A DNA stretch of 38,314 nt, taken from assembly GCA_022649135.1 (NCBI GenBank), contig JALCNP010000020.1:1-38314 (forward strand), written 5' to 3'. Positions 32,892-38,314 of the stretch are shown in pieces (the stretch's first letter is position 1; each line of letters opens with the position of its first letter). The DNA comes from Bifidobacterium sp. (lineage in GTDB: Bacteria > Actinomycetota > Actinomycetes > Actinomycetales > Bifidobacteriaceae). Both the position numbers and the translations under genes were made by a program. Under the pieces are notes generated by a model. The model was not told the origin of the DNA, searched no databases, and worked only from the letters and a program-made list of their open reading frames with translations.

Positions 32892-34585
32892 TGAACGATC
32901 TGAACGTCGCCAAGCGCATGGCCCGCATGATGAAGCCGCTGATGGCCACGGAAATCAAGGCGGCGGCGTGCGGAAGCGCCCAGCATCTGTGCGCGAGCAC
33001 GGGACTTGTCACCGCCGTCCTCGCATTGTTCTCCTATGCATCCTCGGGAAACGACGCCATGACGCGTGCGTATGCGGCCGCTGCGGCCGTCATGATACTT
33101 CTCCGCGGTTTCCTCGCTTACGGCGAGCAGCTTTTCAACCATGACATGGCTTTCACCGTGCTGCGCGATATCCGCATGCGCGCATTCGACGCCATGAGAG
33201 AGCTCGCCCCCACCGCGATGCGCGGCAAGGGCAGGGGGAACCTGGTGAGCGTCCTCATGCAGGACATCGAGCTTCTGGAAATATTCTATGCGCACACCCT
33301 CTCCCCCATGGTGATCGCCGCCATAACAGCCCTTATCGAATCCGCCGTGATCGCGACGCTGTCGCCCTGGCTCGCGATCGCGGCGTTGGTCCTGTACGCG
33401 GTCATCGACGCGATCATTCCCCTCGCTCTTGCTCCGCTTGCACAGGGACCGTCGATGCAGGCACGCGACATGCAGGGAGAGGCCCATTCGCTTATTCTCG
33501 AAAGCGTGGACGGAAGGTCGACGCTCGACTTCTTCGAGGCGCTCGGCGCCACGGAAAGCAGACTGGATGCGGCGACCCGACGTCTGACTCATGCCTGCGC
33601 GGTTTCGCGCAGGGCCATCGAACGCAACGCGGAGATCTCCCGAACGGCGGCGCTCGCCGCGATCGGGGCCTTCGGCATTCTGTCCTATGCGCTCGCCTCC
33701 CGGGGGGTGATCGCCACGGGCGCGGCGGCCGCCGCCTTCGCAGGTTTCGTGGCATCGCTTCCCGCTTTCGTTTCGGTGTCGAGATTGGGCACTTACATAC
33801 AGCCCACCTTCGCCGCCGCACGCAGGATCTTCGCCATCCTCGACGAGAAACCCACCGTGCCCGACAACGAGAACGGCGAACTCATCGACGATTTCCATGA
33901 AGCCGTCATGACCGACGTATCGTTCGCATACACCCCGGACGCCCCGGTGCTGCGGGCGGCGAACATGACGGTGGTCAGCGGCCGCGTCATCGCAATCAGC
34001 GGACCGAACGGAGCCGGAAAATCAACTCTGATCGACATGCTGATGCGTTTTCGCGACTGCGACGACGGCCGGATCTCGTTCAACGGCATCCCCATACGTC
34101 GCATTCGCACCTCGGCCCTGAGAAGTGTGGAGACGCTTGCAAGCCAGGACACATACATCTTCAGCTCATCCCTGCGCGACAACATAGCCGTTGCCAACAG
34201 GCAGGCCTCGTCTGAAAGAATCCAGGAGGCGTGCGAGACGGCGGACCTGGGCGACGTGGTCGCACGGTGGCCGGATGGTCTCGACCACGTCCTGCAGGAG
34301 AACGGCCGGGAGCTGTCCGACGGGGAAAAGCAGCGCATCGCCATTGCGAGGGTCCTCGCCAGCGGCGCCCGTCTGGTGCTGTTCGATGAGCCCACAAGCA
34401 ACATGGACGCCCTTCTCGAGGGGCGGATCATGCACGCCCTGATCGAGAAGCAGAACGGACGCACCTACGTGATCGTCTCCCATAGGAAGGCGATATTGCA
34501 GTACTGCGACGAGATATACACGCTGACTGGCGCAGGCCTTTCCCGACAGACGTTCGGCCCGGATGACGATATCCGCCATGGATAA
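32888..34585 (+). CDS. exporter-fold ABC transporter, second half (IrtB/YbtQ-like)
   Basis: The 565-residue partner half-transporter. Its membrane domain covers about 1-315. The ATPase domain has Walker A GPNGAGKST, an intact Q-loop (LASQDTYIF), a non-consensus signature LSDGEKQR, Walker B LVLFDEPTSNMD and the switch His in IVSHRK. The heterodimer therefore has one composite ATP site with the consensus LSGGQ and one with LSDGE, plus a missing Q-loop Gln on the other chain, so the two sites are not equivalent. The ATG at 32888 overlaps the upstream stop; GGAAAGGA lies 9 nt before it. A hairpin follows the gene. Confidence 0.87.
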   Translation: MMNDLNVAKRMARMMKPLMATEIKAAACGSAQHLCASTGLVTAVLALFSYASSGNDAMTRAYAAAAAVMILLRGFLAYGEQLFNHDMAFTVLRDIRMRAFDAMRELAPTAMRGKGRGNLVSVLMQDIELLEIFYAHTLSPMVIAAITALIESAVIATLSPWLAIAALVLYAVIDAIIPLALAPLAQGPSMQARDMQGEAHSLILESVDGRSTLDFFEALGATESRLDAATRRLTHACAVSRRAIERNAEISRTAALAAIGAFGILSYALASRGVIATGAAAAAFAGFVASLPAFVSVSRLGTYIQPTFAAARRIFAILDEKPTVPDNENGELIDDFHEAVMTDVSFAYTPDAPVLRAANMTVVSGRVIAISGPNGAGKSTLIDMLMRFRDCDDGRISFNGIPIRRIRTSALRSVETLASQDTYIFSSSLRDNIAVANRQASSERIQEACETADLGDVVARWPDGLDHVLQENGRELSDGEKQRIAIARVLASGARLVLFDEPTSNMDALLEGRIMHALIEKQNGRTYVIVSHRKAILQYCDEIYTLTGAGLSRQTFGPDDDIRHG

Positions 34586-34600
34586 GGAGACATATTGTGC

Positions 34601-34644
34601 GGGGTCCGTCTCCGACCTTCCACGGAAACCGGGAGACAGACCCC
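34601..34644 (+). terminator. terminator-like hairpin after the ABC operon
   Basis: GGGGTCCGTCTCC (34601-34613) pairs with GGAGACAGACCCC (34632-34644) with a single mismatch. It starts 16 nt past the stop of the second ABC gene and could also serve the convergent lacI-type gene. No T-tract is seen. Confidence 0.5.
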
Positions 34645-34715
34645 ACACGGTCGCCTATCCGAAGAAATGGCGCTGCCGAATTATCGAAAAGCACGGAGGA
34701 CATCCTCCTCTGCCC

Positions 34716-35846
34716 TCATTCCCCGATCGGGTCTCGCGTGCTCTTCCGCACAATGACGCGGGATGGGGTGGTGAGAAGCTCCGGAGTGGTGACTTCCCCG
34801 CTGATCCGTCCGAGAATACGCTCAACCGCCGTCGGGGCCGTCCAGTCGAGGCGGGAATCCATGGTCGTGAGAGGTATCTGCAGATAGGCGGATTCCTCGA
34901 TGTTGTCGAAGCCGATGACCTGCACATCCTCGGGAATTCTGATTCCGTTCGCACGCAACGTGAAAATCGCGCCTATGGCGAGCTGATCATTAAGCGCGAT
35001 CACGGCATCGAAGGGAACGCGCGAATCAATAAGCCCCTGGGTCGTTCGCGCCCCCGAGCCGATTGTCCAATCGCGCCCGGTAATGCCGATGAGACGGGGG
35101 TCGAGGGTCGTATGACGAGATCGGCATGCCTCGATGATGCCCCGCAACCGCAGCTCCGCATTGCCCTCGATGGTATGCAGCAGCGCATCCGCGTCGAATC
35201 GTTCTCTTGCACCGACGACAGACAGCGACGTGCTTCCATGATCGCATAGATAATCCGCAGCAGCTGCCGCGGCCTGAACATCGTCAGGCGTGACATGATC
35301 GGCCTTGCCCCATGTCGTTCTGGCACCCACAACCACGAGCGGAAAATCAACCACCAAATCCTCGGGGGAGATACGCTCGACCTCGCTCATCGATAGAATC
35401 ATCCCATCGGAAACCGTGGAGTTGAACGACTTGAGTATCTCACGTGCCCCTTGTGCGGAACCTTCCGCGTATGTGGTGACATAAACCGAATAATCACGCT
35501 GTCTCGCGGCATCGATGGTGCGGTTCGCCAGCTCGGCAAGGTAGGGAGGCGTCAACGACGGAACCGCCAGTGTGATGAAACCCGTATGATCACGGTTGAG
35601 ATTGCGCGCGGCAACGTTGACGCGATATCCCAGATTCGAGATTACCTCCTGAACCTTCCTCCTGGTTTCATCGGTCATTCTGCCGGTTCCGTTAATCACA
35701 TTCGAAGCGGTTTTCAAAGACACCCCGGCCGCTTTGGCGACATCACGCAGGGTGATGCGTCGTCTTCCCGTCAGAGGCCGGGAGTCGGCCGCACCCTCGT
35801 GTCCCGGGACACTCAACCTCTCCCCATCCGCATGGGATTCGTTCAT
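34716..35846 (-). CDS. LacI-family transcriptional regulator
   Basis: A sugar-responsive repressor, 376 residues. The lambda-like helix-turn-helix and hinge read ITLRDVAKAAGVSLKTASNVI (about 31-51) and NVAARNLNRDHTG. The periplasmic-binding-like sensor domain fills the rest, with ITLAVPSLTPPYLAELA, DGMILSMSEVE, FDAVIALNDQLAIGA and VQVIGFDNIEESAY. An extra N-terminal segment of about 30 residues precedes the HTH. The ATG at 35846 is supported by GGGGGTG 6 nt upstream. Lying just downstream of the GH42 gene and in the same direction, it most likely represses beta-galactoside genes; I did not find a convincing operator. Confidence 0.92.
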   Translation of the reverse strand: MNESHADGERLSVPGHEGAADSRPLTGRRRITLRDVAKAAGVSLKTASNVINGTGRMTDETRRKVQEVISNLGYRVNVAARNLNRDHTGFITLAVPSLTPPYLAELANRTIDAARQRDYSVYVTTYAEGSAQGAREILKSFNSTVSDGMILSMSEVERISPEDLVVDFPLVVVGARTTWGKADHVTPDDVQAAAAAADYLCDHGSTSLSVVGARERFDADALLHTIEGNAELRLRGIIEACRSRHTTLDPRLIGITGRDWTIGSGARTTQGLIDSRVPFDAVIALNDQLAIGAIFTLRANGIRIPEDVQVIGFDNIEESAYLQIPLTTMDSRLDWTAPTAVERILGRISGEVTTPELLTTPSRVIVRKSTRDPIGE

Positions 35847-35978
35847 CGTCTTCACCCCCTGGCCGAGCCATAACTCTACTTATCCTAACCGCTATAGCCG
35901 CCCGCCGAATCCAAAACATGCCGAATCGCAGAATCGTGTTCGGAGCAAAAATGAAGTTGCCTTCGAGGTTCTCTCACG

Positions 35979-38102
35979 TCACCGAGTCGATCGAGTAATC
36001 AGATACCCGTTTTCGCCTATACGGTAGTCGTCCGAGCCAAGGCCGCTCTCCACACGGCCCTTGGCAAGCAGCTCGACATTTCCTATCCTCAACGACACCG
36101 GTTCGGAGCAACGATTGAAGTAGAAATCAAAAACCGCGTCTCGCCCTGTGCGAACGGTATGCACTATGTTTGCCCCGCGTCCGCATGGATCCCGATCCAC
36201 CGCCTGGTCGATGAAACGCGAGATGTCGTCCCTACCCAGATCACAGCCGATATAGTATGTGGCACCACGCCCATAGGTGTTTCGCACTATCGCCGGAACA
36301 CCCTCAAGATCCCACCGAACCGCCTCCGGGCCGTGATACGTCGCAAGAACATCGGCCCGGTCATCCACCGACGTGACCACATTGGCCCACAACGCCGCAC
36401 TGAAACCATTGGACAGGTAAATCCGCGAAGGCTCCCCATCGACATCACCCAGTACATTGAACTCCTCGCTGCGAATCCCGAGAAGGGAGCGAAGCATCCC
36501 GGGATAGCCACCGAGCGCGACGTGGAAACGCTCATCCGCAATTCCGGTCGCATAGCCGACGATCACATGCCCCCCATCATGCACAAAGCGCCTGACGCGA
36601 TCCGCATCCGCCGAAGACAGTAAGAGCATCGTCGGCAGCACGATGGTGTCATACCCTGTCCAATCGGCACGAAGGGGAATCAGATCGGCACGGCGCGACG
36701 AATCAAGGAAGGCTCGGTACCAGGTTCGGGCATCGTGCCAATGGCTGAGTCTGGTACTCGGCAAGGTCGCAGACCGAGTGGCCCATTCACAATCCGCGTC
36801 GAACAGGATCGCGGATCGAGACGGGACGAGCTCACTGCCCTGCAACCCGGCCGAGGAAAGAACCTTGAGAGTCTCCCCCAGAGCGCATACGTCACGGAAT
36901 ATCTTCGAGTCCTCTCCGGCGTGCGGCAGCATCGACGAATGAAACGCCTCGGCACCGAATCGGGACTGCCTCCACTGGAAGAAGTTGATGGCGTCGGCCC
37001 CCATTGCCACATGAGCCAGGGCATCACGCATAAGCTCACCGGAGCGCTTGCGGCTGTTTACGGGTTTCCATTGGACGGCTGAGGTGGAGTTCTCCATAAG
37101 ATACCACGGCTTCCCCAGGGCGATGGAATCGACAAGGGAATCCGAGCACAGAAGTTCGTCCATGTGCGATTCCCCCGGGGTGAAGTAGTGGTCGTTGGAG
37201 ACGAAGTCCACCTCGTCGCTCCAGTCGGCATAGTCCATCGCGCATTGGTCTGTCGAAATCATGAAATTCGTGGTCAGCGGCTTATCCGGACAGACGCTCT
37301 CGACCGCATCCCGCTCGGCCTTGTAGAACTCCTTGAGGGCGTCCGACCCGAAGCGTTCGAAGTCCAATTGCTGCCCGGGGTTCACCATGTTGTCGCCACC
37401 CATATGTCGGGGCAATGTCACATCGGCGAAACGTGAAATCTCCTGCGACCAGAAGCTCGTCCCCCAGGCGTCGTTGAGCGCGCCGATGGTCGAGTACCGT
37501 CTCTCGCACCACCTCTGGAAGGCCCTTTGCGAATCCGACGAATAATCGTAACGATTGTTCCATCCATACTCGTTGTTCACATGCCACGCAGTCACGAAGG
37601 GATTGCTCCCATACCGGCTGGCCAGACGAGTGCACAGCTCAACGGCATAGCGCCTGAACACAGGACTCGTCGGGCTCCACGACTGCCGGGATCCTGGATT
37701 CACCACATCACCGTTGCGCTCGACGGGAAGCACTTCCGGATGCTCGGCATAGAGCCATAGCGGAGCTGCCGCGGTGGCGGTGGCGAGGTCGACGGCTATG
37801 CCGGCGGAGCCGAGCATGTCGATGACCCTGTCCAGCCACCCGAAATCCCAGCGGTCTTCGGCTGGCTGGATTCTGTCCCAGCTGAAGATCGCCAGGGCAA
37901 CGGTGTTGACGCCGGCCCGGGTCATGAGCCTTATGTCGTCGGCCCACACCTCCTCGGGCCACTGGTCCGGATTGTAGTCGCCACCGTATGCGATACCTTT
38001 GCCATTGTCCGTGAGCAGAGCGGGCCATCTGAACGGCCGTCTTTGAGTGGCGACGGTTCCATTATGCCCATGACCAAGTGATTCGGTCCGTGATAATGAC
38101 AT
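35979..38102 (-). CDS. beta-galactosidase, GH42
   Basis: Removes terminal beta-galactose from oligosaccharides, probably in the cytosol since no signal peptide is visible. The 707-residue protein has the GH42 barrel with GGDYNPDQWPEEVW near the N-terminus, the acid/base in WHVNNEYG (Glu178) and the nucleophile in WYLMENSTS (Glu337). A trimerisation domain (about 410-620) and a C-terminal beta domain follow. Its length matches bifidobacterial enzymes of this family. The ATG at 38102 has AAGGAG 8 nt upstream. The permease gene before it and LacI after it make a transport-hydrolysis-control unit; galacto-oligosaccharides are a likely substrate (inference). Confidence 0.94.
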   Translation of the reverse strand: MSLSRTESLGHGHNGTVATQRRPFRWPALLTDNGKGIAYGGDYNPDQWPEEVWADDIRLMTRAGVNTVALAIFSWDRIQPAEDRWDFGWLDRVIDMLGSAGIAVDLATATAAAPLWLYAEHPEVLPVERNGDVVNPGSRQSWSPTSPVFRRYAVELCTRLASRYGSNPFVTAWHVNNEYGWNNRYDYSSDSQRAFQRWCERRYSTIGALNDAWGTSFWSQEISRFADVTLPRHMGGDNMVNPGQQLDFERFGSDALKEFYKAERDAVESVCPDKPLTTNFMISTDQCAMDYADWSDEVDFVSNDHYFTPGESHMDELLCSDSLVDSIALGKPWYLMENSTSAVQWKPVNSRKRSGELMRDALAHVAMGADAINFFQWRQSRFGAEAFHSSMLPHAGEDSKIFRDVCALGETLKVLSSAGLQGSELVPSRSAILFDADCEWATRSATLPSTRLSHWHDARTWYRAFLDSSRRADLIPLRADWTGYDTIVLPTMLLLSSADADRVRRFVHDGGHVIVGYATGIADERFHVALGGYPGMLRSLLGIRSEEFNVLGDVDGEPSRIYLSNGFSAALWANVVTSVDDRADVLATYHGPEAVRWDLEGVPAIVRNTYGRGATYYIGCDLGRDDISRFIDQAVDRDPCGRGANIVHTVRTGRDAVFDFYFNRCSEPVSLRIGNVELLAKGRVESGLGSDDYRIGENGYLITRSTR

Positions 38103-38132
38103 GAGGTATTCTCCTTGAGAGCAATCGAAAGG

Positions 38133-38148
38133 CATGGCCCGGGCCATG
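38133..38148. promoter_or_regulatory. 16-bp perfect palindrome CATGGCCCGGGCCATG
   Basis: An exact palindrome with no central gap lies between the permease stop and the GH42 start, about 18 nt upstream of the SD. It could be an operator for the adjacent LacI protein or an RNA element between the two genes. It lacks the AT-flanked central CG typical of many LacI sites. Confidence 0.4.
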
Positions 38149-38186
38149 GCGATATCCGCATCCCCTTGATGATGAGGCGGGGCGCC

Positions 38187-38314
38187 CTATTCTTTGACGG
38201 CGCCGGCGGCGAGTCCGGACTGCCAGTAGCGCTGCAGGAGCAGGAACGCGACGACCAGGGGCACGATCGTGACCAGGCTGCCGGTGATGACCAGGTTCTG
38301 TATCGCCTGCCCGC
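38187..38314 (-). CDS. ABC sugar transporter permease, C-terminal end (partial)
   Basis: Only the last 41 residues are inside the window. They read QNLVITGSLVTIVPLVVAFL followed by LLQRYWQSGLAAGAVKE and a TAG stop at 38187-38189. This is the final helix and the conserved QRYWQSGLxAGAVK tail of MalG-type (MetI-like) sugar permeases. It lies 84 nt upstream of the GH42 gene on the same strand, so it probably imports the GH42 substrate. The rest of the gene, and any partner permease and binding protein, are beyond the window edge. Confidence 0.85.
   Translation of the reverse strand, partial: GQAIQNLVITGSLVTIVPLVVAFLLLQRYWQSGLAAGAVKE

Noticed and set aside
31095..34585. CydDC (cytochrome bd assembly) as identity of the ABC pair
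   Set aside because: No cydAB genes are adjacent, and the divergent ECF module and metal-type palindrome fit the IrtAB/YbtPQ-like view better. CydDC is not fully excluded by sequence alone.
1..38314. Mobile elements, CRISPR arrays, tRNA genes or prophage parts
   Set aside because: I saw no transposase, integrase, repeat-spacer pattern, clover-leaf sequence or phage protein on either strand. The region reads as an ordinary chromosomal backbone apart from the transport locus.

Overview
The window looks like a chromosomal segment of a high-GC Gram-positive bacterium, most likely a member of Bifidobacteriaceae. The evidence is high GC, actinobacterial protein types (class A PBP, L,D-transpeptidase and a DUF348/G5 Rpf-like protein together, GlxR-like Crp, DUF4916 Nudix, APP1/DUF2183 protein, NudC), a GH42 beta-galactosidase beside LacI and an ABC sugar permease, and a galT-galK Leloir pair. 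The species cannot be named from the sequence alone. About 27 protein genes are supported. I see no rRNA or tRNA gene, CRISPR array, transposase or phage gene.

Layout. 1-118 holds an odd poly-G/poly-C tract. 119-3464 (minus) is deoR-type regulator, galT, galK. 3571-4350 (minus) is a polyprenol-phosphate mannosyltransferase, divergent from pyrD (4470-5612). 5630-20567 is a long run of minus-strand genes: Old Yellow Enzyme reductase, class A PBP, Crp/Fnr regulator, fused lipoate ligase, TM2-domain protein, leuB, oligopeptidase B-like peptidase, APP1-domain protein, gcvH, L,D-transpeptidase and NudC. These are followed by an alpha/beta hydrolase and a DUF4916 Nudix protein (to 22228). 22406-26015 (plus) is thioredoxin, a cell-wall Rpf-like lytic protein and a 14-TM MFS exporter. 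26044-27726 (minus) is a membrane-anchored HNH nuclease and an aldo/keto reductase. 27970-34585 is a divergent transport locus: an ECF module (S, T, fused A1A2) on minus and an exporter-fold ABC heterodimer on plus. 34716-38314 (minus) is the end of a sugar permease gene, GH42 beta-galactosidase and LacI.

How the genes fit together. The two ends serve galactoside use: a permease and GH42 enzyme to import and split beta-galactosides, and GalK/GalT to feed galactose into the Leloir route. The middle is mostly envelope building (PBP, L,D-transpeptidase, Rpf-like protein, mannosyl-lipid synthesis) and housekeeping. The divergent ECF/ABC locus is the most system-like part. Its composition matches siderophore or metal-chelate uptake loci, and a shared palindrome overlaps one of its two promoters.

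The most striking genome-style signal is at gene starts. Seven genes (deoR, the mannosyltransferase, pyrD, the PBP, the oligopeptidase, the APP1 protein and the DUF4916 protein) have a -10-like hexamer exactly 7 nt before the ATG, mostly with no usable Shine-Dalgarno. This is the signature of leaderless transcripts. It also fixes the start codon for several of them.
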